Shown here: positions 1 to 11,313 of the stretch, piece after piece
Numbering within the stretch: position 1 is the first letter of the stretch
Layout: each line of letters starts with the position of its first letter
Origin: Avena insularis
Taxonomy: Eukaryota; Streptophyta; Magnoliopsida; Poales; Poaceae
Length of the DNA: 64,000 bases
Direction: 5' to 3'
Assembly: GCA_023614405.1 (NCBI GenBank)
Contig: CM042693.1
Span: 334,039,527-334,103,526 of the forward strand
Made by a program: the position numbers and the translations under genes
The notes under the pieces: generated by a model
What the model saw: only the letters and a program-made list of their open reading frames with translations
Databases searched by the model: none
Told to the model about the DNA's origin: nothing

Positions 1-1200
1 AAATCTTTCTTCAAAGATTGATTTTATTCTAAAAAACTATGACAATCAGCCTTCACAGGTTGACTAGAACTTTCATGGAGTTCCTTTCCTGCTGCGTTCG
101 TAGCTCCTTCCCGGAACAGGGAGTAACAAGTTACCGTTCTTACACTCTGCAGAGGTGCGTTACTTTACCCATGAGAGATCAACTACTTGTTGCACAACCG
201 GGCATACTTTCCCATCCACAATTCCATGATGTGGGGCCCAGTAGTTGGTCCAAGCCAATCTTGCCCTTCATGACCCGCATGCCTCCTTGGTGTACACCAT
301 GCCCATATAATGAATTACGGCAATGGTTTTTACAAACCGTTAGATGCCAGAACTATCATGGGACGTTGAGGGTTCCCACCCATATGCTTCATATCCTCTA
401 TGAATTACCAATTAATATGCACGCTACGAGGATAACAGCCACGACCTGCACATCCAGCTTCATGCGAGAGGAAGAAGATACAGCTGACTTCTCTGTCCCA
501 TTCCAAATCTCATGGCTAACGCGTAATATACGGCGCTAGAATCACTGATGTCAGGGGTTATTAAGTCACTACTTGATCATCATTGTTGCAAGTAGAACCC
601 TAAGTTCTATTGCTCCATTATATCACCACTTAGGATGATATCTATGATTTCTTTATTTATGAAAATATTATTTTCTTTCTTTTGTAACATATATGCTAAC
701 ACACAATTTGGAAATACTTTGATAAAGACTCTTCAAAGGACATGAGCAAGTGATGAACTTGCCTTGTGATGGCAAGGTAGTGAAGTCTGATGCTTGCACT
801 GGACCTTGAGCTTCAAATAATTTCCCTTTTATTAGGAATTATTAATTATACCTTTATTTTCTTTCTAAATATTTATTTAGTATTTTTCAAAAATACTAAT
901 ATATTAATAAATAATGAAAGTGACTTTTATTTATTTTTATCACCTTTCAATAATTTTGTAAAATTCCATAAGGAATATTTAAATTACAAAATTCTTATAA
1001 AAATTTGAATGTCCAAAATTTGATATGTTATTTTATTTGGACAGAATGGATTATTGTGAATCCAAAAATATTTTATTTATATTTTTTGGACTATTATTTT
1101 ATTTTCTAAAATTTTATTAAGTCTAGGGGTATTTTGGTCTTTTTCTTTTTATTAAAACAGGCGTGAAATTGTTTCTGGGCTGGTTATTTTTGTTGGGCCC
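1..1200. other. Unrecognised stretch at the left edge
   Basis: A 166-codon open frame at 39-539 matches no family I know. Its codon use and composition look like a chance frame in retrotransposon DNA. Positions 600-1200 are very AT-rich, with long T and A runs and no open frame longer than 72 codons. I see no RNA gene or other discrete feature. Confidence 0.4.
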
Positions 1201-1253
1201 TGTTGGCCCACTAGTACTAGACAAAAGAGCCACCCCGAAGGGTCTGGCCCAGC

Positions 1254-3459
1254 TTGGCCCACTCCTCACTGTCTCTCTCTCGAGTTTTCATCTTCTCCTC
1301 CTCTGACCCCGACCCTATGGTCGGCGATGCCGCTACCGACGATTCCTGCCGCCGTCGGCCGTTCTGGTCGCCTCCGTGGTGCATTAGGGGGTTGTCGATG
1401 ACGCCTGTTCGTTCTATCCAATTGGATTCGAGCCTAGGGCTCTCCTGCGATGGATCGATGCCGTCCCGAACCCTAGGGTTTGGGGATTGGCATGGATTCA
1501 AGTGCGTCCGTGGTTGTCGTGCGTTGAGGTGATGCTCTGCACCTCCAGGCGTGATCAGGGTCATTGCCGTGGCATCGTGCGGTTTGCAGCGCCCCCTCTG
1601 GGGTGCTCCCCGTGCCGCCATGGCCGTCGGCCCCTCTGCTTCCTCTTTTATCCTTCAGCGAGGACCTACGGTGAGTTTGATTCCCCTCTCCTGGTGCTCT
1701 CTGTGCTTGCTGATTTGATGCTAGATGTTAGCAGTGTCCTCTATGGCTACTGTCTGATTCAGATTAGGATGATTATCCCTTTAGGGTTCCTGTGATGTGC
1801 TTGTTCATGTACTGGAGGAATTGATTCATGTTTAGATGGTCTGTACACATACTGAATGCTTATTGGCCTGAGGCTTGTTTGTTGAACTGATATATGATGT
1901 TTCTGGTGGCTTACTAGATGATTTGATGCTTGGATTGCATCTGATTCACATGATGTGGTTGTATGGGAAACATGCTTGGTAAAGCTAATGATCTGATAGC
2001 TTTCCACTGTTTATTTGATTCATGGTCATGATTATGATAAGATACAGCTGCTGTCCTAGTGCTGTTAGCTTCGAAATTAATATGTGGTTTGAGATCATCA
2101 TGCTCTCAAACAGTGAAGTGTATTATAGGAATATTCTAGTTATGATTCCTGTTTTGAACAGGAAAATGATTAGTTAGTTGATTTTCTGAATCTATGATGA
2201 TTTACTGCTTTTCCTGATTCATATTGAATTGTTCTTGTGACACCATCATGTATGGCACACAAGTTTAATTTTAAACCATGGATTTGGTTAGTTTATGCTT
2301 GAGACAATCTTGGCTTTGAAAGATAAATAGAGATGCTCTTATCTGACTTCCCTATGACCAATGATGTTGGTCTGAGGCTTAGGGATTCAAATCTTATCTA
2401 GTTGGTTCATATAGATAGTCTTGGTAGTGGTACCAGCTATTATTTATTGAATCAAAGCTTGGAAAAAATGGTAGTGAGCTTGATCAATCTATGGATCCCA
2501 AAGATTTGTTTCTAAGGTGCTACCCTTCCTTTAGGGATGTGTCTAGAAATAGATCATAGGTATATGTATGATTGAATTGTAGAATATGGTTTGACAACCA
2601 GATCAAGGATGTTGCTCTGAGCTCTGGTTGAATCTTGGTATTTTGTGGTTTGCCTTTAGAGCTTAAAAGAAATCCCTATGATAGATTCACCCCACTTGGG
2701 TGCTTTCTGAGGGTTTGTTTTATAAAACAACACATGCTTTCTCTGAATAAGATGAATAGATTATGTGAAGGTTTTATGAAACTCACCACAAAAGCTGATA
2801 TTTGTGGAGTAAGTTGGTGATGATCTTGATCTGGTTTTGCTGGACTCCTGTGCTTGATCTGGAGCTAGCCTGCTCCTCCTAGCTCCTGGGATTGGCCTTG
2901 CTGTCCACCTGATTCATCCCCCTCCTTATGTCACCATCCTGGTGATGTTTGGGTTAATCTGGGTGGTTTGGTTTGGCTGCTGTTCTTGGTTTACTTGCTG
3001 TTCACCATGGCTGTGCTGTGGTGTGGTGTAGTGTAGTGATGCACTAAGGTGCTTCCCCACGGCTGTGCTCTGGTTTTGTTTGATCTGTCTGTGCTTGTGC
3101 AGTCGACAGCACACCCTTGCATGCTTGTGTGTGTGTGTGTGCAGCCTGTGTGCCTGCTATGCACATATGGATAGGTTCAGAAAATTTGATCTTACTGTTA
3201 CCAATCTACTTTTACCTTGGCTGGTGAATTGATCCCTTTTGGCTTTCATTTGCATTATGGCTGTGAATTTATGAAAGATGAAATCTTTCATATTGGTGAA
3301 ACTTGCCCCTCTTTAACATTTCTCAATGATGAGATTATCAAGTGCACCTCACTGACATATCTGAGAGAAGTATATACTAACACTAATCTTGTTTTATTTA
3401 TGTTTAATCTTTGTTTTGCAGGTTCAAAGATAAAGATGAAGATTCAGTTTAGGTTTTAG
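1254..3459 (+). other. Gene-like non-coding unit: CT-rich leader, GC-rich first block, possible long intron
   Basis: A CT-rich stretch near 1255-1300 leads into a GC-rich block that stops at about 1670, where GGTGAGTTT resembles a splice donor. About 1.75 kb of AT-rich DNA follows. At 3409-3422 there is a TTTGTTTTGCAGG sequence that resembles a splice acceptor, followed by a short purine-rich segment. The open frames across it are short and unrecognised. The same architecture and some weakly collinear words recur at about 46390-48430 inside the CACTA region. This may be the transcribed leader of an LTR, or a captured host fragment. Function is unknown. Confidence 0.25.
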
Positions 3460-3973
3460 ATATAGGATAGTTAGTAGATGTAATTTTCTTAATCCTCTAT
3501 AATTTATCTTTTATAGTTCTTGTCATCTTTATTTTATTCAATTGTAATAAAGATTATATCATTATTAATAAAGAATATTATTATTCTTTATTCTGTTGTA
3601 ACTTGTTTATGTCTTTATAATATGAAATGATTTTCATAATTTCTATTGTTTTGAGATTTAAGTTATACTACCTACATCGTAATTAATTTAAGACTCAAAT
3701 CTTATATCTAAATCATTTAAATTATTATTCAAACACTTAAGTTTTTTAAATTCAAACCCATTTCAAAACACATATACTTCTTTTAAGATCACATCAAAGT
3801 TTATAACAATCCTCCTTTAAGTCTAAACATAATCTTAAAGTAAGAAAAAAACATTGATCACTTAAGATTTTATTTCGCGAAAATTTTACCCACGTTTTCG
3901 CAAATAGATGCATGCAACAATACATAATCCTAAATCTACCCTTCGTTAGGTTCCTAAATGCTGGGATGTTACA

Positions 3974-4856
3974 GTCTAGCCCAACCACGAAGGAATTTGC
4001 GTAAGGCACGCATTTTGTTATTCCATCGTTGTATAGGCGTTTGACCTTTCACCGGTTTTTCCCAAATAGCCTTGACCAAATCAAAGAACCCATCACGATC
4101 AATCCATCCAAGTTCAAACTTGAAACTGTTTTTGGATTTTCGTGGAGGTGTTCCAACAGATAATAGTAGTGGAGCATGGTCCGACAAAGCCTCGATACGC
4201 TCTAGAGCACGAAAAGTTACCATAGGGAATTTGGTCTCCCATTCGGTATCCATAAGCAATCTATCCAATTTTTCGTATGTAGGCTCTGGAAGACTATTAG
4301 CCCAAGTGAAATGTCTTCCCAACATTGTAACCTCTCTTAAGTTCAAGCTGTCGATAACATCATTAAACATGAAAGGCCAATGTTCGTCAAAATGTCCCCT
4401 ACTTTTCTCATGAGGGAATCTTAGAAAGTTGAAATATCCACCTATGAGGATAGGGTATGGATTGTTCTTAGCCAGATTTACCAACTCACGTAAAAAGTCA
4501 GCCTTATAAATGTCATGGGCAGCCCCGTAGACAGCGACTAGAGACCAAACGAAATCATCAGCCTTGTTTCGAATGTGGAGTTTAATAAAAAAATCTCCAA
4601 CCGAACTGGCTAAGACTTCCATAGTCTCATCTCTGACGCCTAACAGGATTCCCTCGGACCTCCCACGTGGCGTACGTGATACCCACGTAAAGGCTACTCC
4701 ACCAGAAAGGCGATTGATTTGAGCTTGTGAAAAATCACGTCTACCAGTCTCAGAAATACCCAAAAAATCCAACTTATGATCTCTGACACAATCGGCAAAA
4801 AACAAACGTTTAGCCAAGTCCTGAAGACCTCTGCTATTTGCAAACATGCCATTCAT
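3974..4856 (-). pseudogene. LINE ORF2, endonuclease domain only (truncated)
   Basis: The protein starts with an N-terminal stretch typical of plant LINE ORF2 (MNGMFANSRGLQ, then FLGISETGR). It continues through an endonuclease/exonuclease/phosphatase fold: a VAVYG block, then ILIGGYFNF, then LDRLLMD and LSDHAPLLL. In the family this domain nicks the chromosomal target to prime reverse transcription. The usual GGDFN motif reads GGYFN here, so a catalytic aspartate has been replaced by tyrosine and the enzyme is probably dead. The SDHAP histidine motif is intact. The reading frame is open for 295 codons and is then cut by the LTR retrotransposon, so reverse transcriptase, zinc-finger and RNase H regions are missing. 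Its ATG overlaps the ORF1 stop codon (ATGA). Confidence 0.85.
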
Positions 4857-5708
4857 TGAGAAACAATTGGAGTTTTGGATACACGGGACCTCTTGCGAGA
4901 TTTCAGGTTCTTTGACTTCCGACCAGATGCTGTCAGTTCATATAATGAACCCAGCCCGGTCTCATCAAAGCCCACCTCTGATACTTCACCAACTAAGTGA
5001 GATAGGAGTTGACCATCTACTGTGGCATGCAACTCCTCCTCCATCGGTGAAGAATCAGGAACAAAAAAGACCTTAGGAGTAACCGTTAGACGGTCAGCCT
5101 CCATATGCCTCAAAGCAGAACTAGAAAAATTAATTTCATGTGCAGATGTACCCAAAGTTACACCAACATTACCTAACTTATGAACAATAGAAGAATTGGA
5201 GAAATAAAGAAAGGACTTGGAAGAGTTCACCGCACCCTGGTAGTCCAGATTCTTCTCTGCCTTCCTCCGCATAGCCTTGCCCAAGGAATCCTCATCCATA
5301 AACGAAGCCCCCAGGATGTCCGAGTCACGACGGGAGCTCCTGTGGGGTGGGGTTCCCCCCACGAAGTGCCACGCGCCTGCATCCAGCGATAGGCCTAACC
5401 CCGCCTGGGTCATACCATCACCCAGCAAAGCCTGGCCACCATCATCGCGGTCGACCAGCCCCTCCTGGGCTAGCCTCCGCGTTGAAGACTCATCGAGCAC
5501 CTCCTGTATGACCGGTTCTAGAACCGCTTCTGCCTCCCTAGGGATAGAGTGACCAAACATAGTATACCTCTCGTGCATGGTAGAAGCTGAAAGAGAAGTA
5601 ACACAAGCCTTTCCACCAGAACCACAAGCAACCTGTAGAGCCTCCTGAAGCTGTGAAGGAGAAACACGAGGCGAACTCAACACAGGCCTAGCTCCACGCA
5701 GAGGCGAG
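4853..5708 (-). pseudogene. LINE ORF1, 3' part
   Basis: This frame continues ORF1 from the other side of the Athila-type element. It reads PLRGARPVLSS at the junction and runs to a TGA stop at 4853-4855. The segment is low in recognised motifs, as is usual for the C-terminal half of plant LINE ORF1 proteins. It ends in a very basic tail (SGRKSKNLKSRKRSR), plausibly involved in nucleic-acid binding. No stop interrupts this half. The stop codon overlaps the ORF2 start codon by four bases. Confidence 0.7.
5704..5708. repeat. Target-site duplication GCGAG (left copy)
   Basis: GCGAG occurs immediately before the first base of the 5' LTR and again at 26461-26465, immediately after the last base of the 3' LTR. 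The LINE ORF1 frame is restored when one copy is removed, which confirms a clean LTR-retrotransposon insertion. Confidence 0.9.
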
Positions 5709-7106
5709 TAATACGTCCAAAACGAATCTACTTTCTTGAACACTTTACTATTATTTCTCCTCTAAACTTGTGTGATTTGGATACAACTAACACGGATTGA
5801 CACTGTTTTCAGCAGAATTACCTTGGTGTCTTGTTTTTGTGCAGAAAATCAACTATCAGGAAAAATCCCGAAAAATATGACAAAAACTATTTTCACCAGA
5901 AGATCGACGGATCCAGAAGGGGAGACAGGGAGGAGGCATGGGGGGCTCACACCCACCCCAGGCGCGGGCCCACCACTGGCCGCTCCTAGAGGGGGTGCAG
6001 CCACCCTAGGCACCCCCTCGGCCTCCCTCTGCGCCTATAAGTTGCCTTTCGACCTAAAAACCGAGGGGCGTTCGATAGTTTTCCAAAAAGAGTTCCGGTT
6101 CGCCGCCGCCACCAGAAACCAAGATTCGGATCCAGAAACTCCGTTCTGGCACCCTACCGGGATGGGGAATTTGGAGAGGATCATCTCCATCGTCATCACC
6201 AATGCATCTCCATCAACCACCGATGTTTCCCTCATCCATGAGTGAGTAATCCCCCATTGTAGGCTTGGGGATGGTAGGGATTGGATGAGTTCTACCATGT
6301 AATCGAATAATATTTGTTAGGGCATAGTGCCTAGTATCTCTATTAGTGCTATTTGACTTTGTTGCAACTTGTTTTGCTTAATGCTTGTCACTAGGGCCCG
6401 AGTGCCATGATCTCAGATCTGAACTTATTATTGAATCATTATGATAGTATTGTTTGTGATCTTATCTGCAAGTTGTGTACACATATCATTGTCCGGATCC
6501 AAAGGCCCCAAAGTGACAATAGTTGGGACAACCGGAGGGGATGGCTGTGGTGTGAGGATCACATGTGTTTACGGAGTGTTAATGCTTTGCTCCAGTGCTC
6601 TATTAAAAGGAGCACCTTAATTGCTAGTAGTTCCCTAGAGGCCCCGCTGCCATGGGCTGGCTAGACAGAAGATGTTGTGCAAGTTCTCATTGCGAGCACG
6701 TATGACTATATATGGAGCACATGCCTAGGATTGTTTAGTACTTGGATGCTTGTTATTATTTATCTTCAATGCCCTATATCTTGAAGTTACATGTTTAGAC
6801 TCGTCCATGCAACGCCCGTCCATCCATCCCTATGCCTACCGCACTCGAATCCCATTGTTACTGTTACTATTACTATTGCTACTATTTCACTATTTTTGTT
6901 GCTGTTACTGTTGCTTTGCTGTTACTACTACAAACTGTTGCTACTGATAAACTTCTATGAGCAAGAACTATTTCCAGGTGCAGCTGAACTGACAACTCAG
7001 TTGTTAAGGCTTGCAAGTATTCTTTGGCTCCCCTTGTGTCAAATCAATAAATTGGGTAATATTACCCGCGAAGACTGTTGCGATCCCCTACACTTGTGGG
7101 TCATCA
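5709..7106 (+). repeat. 5' LTR of the Athila-type element
   Basis: The LTR begins TAATACGTCC, where the 3' copy at 25071 has TGATACGTAC, so the terminal TG has mutated to TA. It ends in GGGTCATCA. Length is 1398 bp against 1390 bp in the 3' copy. The open frames inside it are accidental. Confidence 0.9.
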
Positions 7107-7117
7107 AGACTATTTTC

Positions 7118-7135
7118 TGGCGCCGTTTCCGGGGA
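7118..7135 (+). promoter_or_regulatory. Primer binding site, tRNA-Asp type
   Basis: TGGCGCCGTTTCCGGGGA lies 11 bases after the 5' LTR. It matches the common grass retrotransposon primer site TGGCGCCGTTGCCGGGGA except for one base. In the family this site pairs with the 3' end of tRNA-Asp to prime minus-strand DNA synthesis. Confidence 0.85.
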
Positions 7136-7195
7136 GAATAGCTTTATTTGTAAGTTCACTTGGATCTATTATTGTTCACTGCTACTCCTTTCATC

Positions 7196-8790
7196 ATGGG
7201 GAAGTCTCGTGATGGAAAGTTCCCTATTTTACCATCTACTACAAGAAGAGGTACAGTCCTAAAAACCTCTGTTGCTCTTGATTCACCGTCTGTTATAAGT
7301 AAGCTTGTCACACCACCACCACATACTCATGCTACACACACTGCTACTACTGCTGAATCTGAAACTACTTTTGATGCTCATGATGTTACTTCTACTGTGT
7401 TTGATGCGAGTGTTTCATTAGGTCCTTTTCTAGATGCTTCTATGGCTAGTCTAGGAAATACCGAAACTCCTAGTGAAGCCACTATTACACCTATTAGCTC
7501 ACCTGAGGCTAGTGAGAGTTATGATATTAATAATGGTTACATTGAGTTCACCGATGAATTTGTTGAAGAGTGCCGAAACACACATGGTACTAGTGTTATG
7601 AAGAGTCTCCTTGCTAGACATACTATTATGCCTAAACTGTCCTTTGATCCTAAGTTTGCCACCTCGCCCATAGATATTAAAGATGAAGACTATGATTTCT
7701 CTCTTGATTTATCTTATTAGATATTGTTGAGAAAGAACCTTTTTGTGGGACTGAAAATGAGAGTGTTGTGGCTCATATGAATGAGCTTTCTACTATGAGT
7801 GCTTTGTTCTCTGATGATTTTAAGATGCGCAAATACTATGTTACTAAGATCTTCCCTTTTTCACTAAAAGGAGAATCTAGGGCTTGGTTTAATAGATTAC
7901 CTCATGGTTCCATTGATAGCCCTGATTGCTTGATTGCTTCTTTCTTCCATAAATATTTTCCTCCCAGTGCTAGACATGCTGCTTTGCAGAGACTTTTTGA
8001 TTTTAAAAAGGGAGAAGAAGAGAAATTTCATGAGTCATGGACAAGGTTCTGTGCCTTGATTCATGCATATCCTGGATGTCCATTGCCTAAGAATGAGCTT
8101 CTTGATATTTATTATAATGGACTAACTGATGATTCTAGGACATACCTAGATAGCTTTGCTGATTATGTTTTCAGGAAAAGGACTCCTACAGATGCTGAAG
8201 AATTAATGACCAAGATAAGCAAGAATTATGATGATTGGACTTCAACTGAGCTGAATGCATCTGAGCCTATTACTCCTGAACCAGTTGTTCCTGAGCCAAT
8301 TCCAGCACCAACAACAAAGAAAAGGGGAGTTATTGCATTAAATGATGAAGTGATGAAGGAAGCTAAGAAGTGTCTAAAGGATAAAGGTATTAGAGCTGAA
8401 GATGTGAAGAATCTACCTCCTATAGAAGAATTATGTAAGCCAATTCCCCACTCATCTACTATTGAGGTACACTCTCTCCAATTTAATGAAGGTGATATTC
8501 CTTATGGTAAGCCTCCTGATCAATGCTTAGAGGAACTTGACACATTTATTGTTAAGCAAGGGTATTTTAATAAACAAGTTCAGAATCATTTGTTGGAAAA
8601 CTCTAGAGCTATCCATGAGTTGAAAGATATTGTGGAAAGAACTTCTAATGATATTAAAATGCTTTGTAAACACTTTCAAATGGTTCAAACCTAACTTGAT
8701 CAACTTGCTAAGGTACAAAAGGATATGCTAGTTAATGCTTCAGGAGATAAACATGCTTATGGAATTAGAACTAGGAGTGGTATAGCTACT
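7196..8790 (+). pseudogene. Gag of the Athila-type element (frameshift and stop)
   Basis: The first ATG after the primer site is at 7196 (MGKSRDGKFPIL). An acidic N-terminal region runs to about 7715, where a one-base shift moves the frame. The second frame carries a retrotransposon gag core from about 7768: KIFPFSLKGESRAWFNRL, then FHKYFPPSARHAAL, then EKFHESWTRFCAL, then YYNGL. Gag forms the virus-like particle. A TAA at 8692-8694 interrupts the same frame, which then continues (YGIRTRSGIAT) up to the inserted element at 8791 and resumes at about 11314. The protein can no longer be made intact. Confidence 0.85.
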
Positions 8791-9139
8791 GAAAGTACAA
8801 AGGAAGTCGCCTAAAGGGGGGTGAATAGGCTTTTAAAATTATTATGGTTTAGGCTCAAGTAAATGCGGAATAAAACTAACGTTTAATTTATTGAGCACAA
8901 AACCTAGCCACTAAGTTCACCTAAGTGCACCAACAACCTATGCTAAGCAATACAAGCAACAAGGTGATAGCAAGATATAAATACTTCAAGCACGATGGCT
9001 ATCACAATGTAAAGTGCATAAGTAAAGGGCTCGGTTGAGAGATAACCGATGGACACGGAGACGAAGATTTGTTTCCTGAAGTTCACTTCCAAAGAAGCTA
9101 CGTCTCTGTTGGAGAGGTGTGATGACGCAATGCTCTCCG

Positions 9140-9480
9140 AACGCCACAAATGGCTCACCTCGAGGTGTGGTGGCTCGATGCTCACCCAACTCCACACAAG
9201 GCCTCACCCCAGATGCGGAAGCAGGCAACTCACCGACGCCACAAAAGGCTCACCCTATTCTCCCGAGTGCGCACCACAAAAGGCGAGCACTCGCTCCACT
9301 ATGGGATGCTTGAGGGCGGTCACCGAACCCGTACAAGATTGGGGCTAACTCCACAACTCAATTGGAGGCTCCCAACAACAAAGCCACAAAAGGCTACAAT
9401 GCCATAAAAGGACAACAAAGCCACAAGTGGCTACAAGACCACAAAAGGTCAACAAGACCACAAAAGGTCAACAATCCAAC
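9140..9480. repeat. Short tandem and interspersed CCACAAAAGG repeats
   Basis: The word CCACAAA(A)GG recurs many times with slightly varied flanks, and near 9438-9476 the unit ACCACAAAAGGTCAACAAG is directly tandem. The region lies inside the unclassified element. The open frames that cross it are by-products of the repeat. Confidence 0.7.
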
Positions 9481-9939
9481 CACACAACCGTCTAGGGTTC
9501 CAAGGAACCCAAGAGAAACAAGCCCACAAGCTTGAACTCGCCGAATCTCCGAGGAGAACTCAAACATATGCACCAAATGCAAGGGCAAGTCCTTCTCTCC
9601 CAAATTCCAACAAAGCTAAAAAAGCTATTCGGGGAATAAGGGAGGAAGAACACAAGAGGAGAACACAAAAGTCTCCAAGATCTAGATCCCAATGATTCCT
9701 TTACAAAGAAGGGATTTAGCTTGGGGGGATTGTAGATCTAGATCTCCTCTCTCAAATCCCTCAAAAAGATGCAAGAATCATAGGAAGGGAAAGGGGAGAG
9801 GGAAAGCTTCTTCAAGGTCAACAATGGAGGAGAGAGAGAAAGCCAAGAACCAAGAAAAGAGCTGTTGCCCACGAAGGGGAAGAGGAGCCCCTTTTAAAGG
9901 GCTCCCAGATCTGCCCGTTATGGGCATTCATGATCACGG

Positions 9940-10420
9940 CCGAAACTTCCGGTGGGGAGGCTGGAAGTTCCGGTGGCACACAGCCAACGGTCAAAAACGC
10001 GAAGCGAGAAACTGAAAACACGAGTCCTGGTCGGAACTTCCGCCGAATCACCAGAACTTCCAATGGGAGCGAAACTTCCGGTGGAAGTTCCGACAGAAGT
10101 TCCGTCAAATAGACACAACCAGAACAGAAGGTTACTGAATCATGAGCGGAACAAGATCCAGAAATTCAACCAGAACTTTTGGAGGCAACTAGGCCTGAGC
10201 GGAACTTCCAGTCCTTGGCCGGAACTTCTGGTGGGAGCAGAACTTCCGATGGAAATTCCGACCAAAGTTCCGTCAAATAGCACATCCAAAACAGAAGGTT
10301 ACTGAACGGGAGCGAAAGAAGACCCGGAACATCCACCAGAACTTACGACGGCAAAAATGCCTAGCGGAACTTCCGATGGCAAACCGGAACTTCCAGTCAG
10401 GGAAATTCCAGAAACCAGAA
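9940..10420. repeat. Cluster of GGAACTTCCG palindromes with a larger direct repeat
   Basis: Variants of GGAACTTCCG or GGAAGTTCCG occur about a dozen times, many followed by GTGG or ATGG. Superimposed on this is a direct repeat of about 85-90 bp (about 10063-10150 and 10231-10320). Both copies contain a GTTCCGTCAAATAG block followed by AGAACAGAAGGTTACTGAA or a variant of it. No coding function is supported. Confidence 0.75.
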
Positions 10421-11313
10421 AACCAGGAACGCAATAACTTTTGCATTCGAACTCCAAACAGGATGAAACCATTTTTTTTGGAAAGATAACGATGAATAGA
10501 ATCTAACAAAAAATATCCCCCAAGGTGTGGAGCCGGAAAACTCGCAAGATCAAAAACCGCAATAAGATATGCAAGTGAAATCCTTAGATGATGAACTAGA
10601 GCTTGTTATGATGATGACCATAAGCTCTAGAACCTCTCATGGACAAGAACCAAATAATCAACCAAGAAAGATGATGCTACGAATGCAAAGGTTTGAGCTC
10701 TCTCCGAACGATGCAAACGAGACACCCGCTTGAGAGCCTCTCTTGATAGAACGGCTATCTATCCTAAACCCGGTCTCCCAACTAACAACACGAGACCGGC
10801 AAAAGAAAAGACCTATCAAGAACATACCTTTGCCTGGAACATCCCACTTGAAATTGATGTAGACCGTATTGATCTTCTATAGAGGGAACACCTTTCTTGG
10901 ATGCTCTTGCTTGATGAAGATGAAGACTTGCAAATTGCTCCCCCATACTCCATGGGGAAACCTCTTCTTTGAACTTGGCTTCATCATTCCATGAGCATGA
11001 GGATGGGAATCTTCAAGCATGAGATCTTCAAGAGATGGCGCATCTTGAGCTCGCCCTTCTTCATCCCTTCTTGAGGTTGATCCATCTTGATGCAACTCTT
11101 TGCAGATGTCTTGATCAACTCAAGCTCCTTCTTTCTTCATGATTCCAATGGGCACAAAGCCCTTGGACATTTCTTCATCTTCCAACCATGAGACCAACAC
11201 ATGGCCCAGCGATGCCAATGGACGAACCTACAAGTGAAACTCAATTTACACATTAGTCCATAGAGATTGTCATTAATTACCAAAACCACACATGGGGGCA
11301 TGCATGCCCTTTC

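Larger units (their letters stand above)
1..3973 (+). mobile_element. 3' part of an LTR retrotransposon of unknown family; 3' LTR ends at 3973
   Basis: The right edge is sharp. The sequence ends in GGGATGTTACA at 3963-3973, a common plant LTR end (…CA), and the next base begins minus-strand LINE coding sequence. The LINE is cut there, so this element inserted into it. The rest of the LINE, including its reverse transcriptase, is not seen to the left within the window, so the retrotransposon probably continues beyond position 1. No gag or pol domain is recognisable in 1-3973. The stretch is mostly AT-rich non-coding DNA with a GC-rich patch near 1220-1660, so much of it may be a very long LTR plus 3' non-coding sequence. 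I could not find the LTR start. Orientation is inferred only from the CA end and could be the reverse. Confidence 0.55.
8791..11313. mobile_element. Unclassified 2.5 kb non-autonomous element inserted in gag
   Basis: AGCTACT occurs at 8784-8790 and again at 11314-11320, and the Athila gag frame is continuous without the intervening DNA. The insert begins GAAAGTACA and ends TGCATGCCCTTTC, giving a short imperfect inverted terminus of five exact bases. A seven-base duplication and weak termini do not fit LTR elements (5 bp), CACTA (3 bp) or Harbinger (3 bp). They could be an eroded hAT (8 bp) or Mutator (9 bp) signature. It holds no recognisable coding sequence. It starts with a GTCGCCTAAAGGGGGGTGAAT block, then CCACAAAAGG-type repeats (9140-9480), then a cluster of GGAACTTCCG palindromes (9940-10420). 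Confidence 0.6.

Noticed and set aside
39..539. 166-codon frame at the left edge
   Set aside because: No domain, no signal and no plausible gene context; it lies in apparent retrotransposon DNA.
4072..4413. Plus-strand frames opposite the LINE ORF2 and ORF1
   Set aside because: They are complements of a clearly recognisable minus-strand endonuclease and ORF1.
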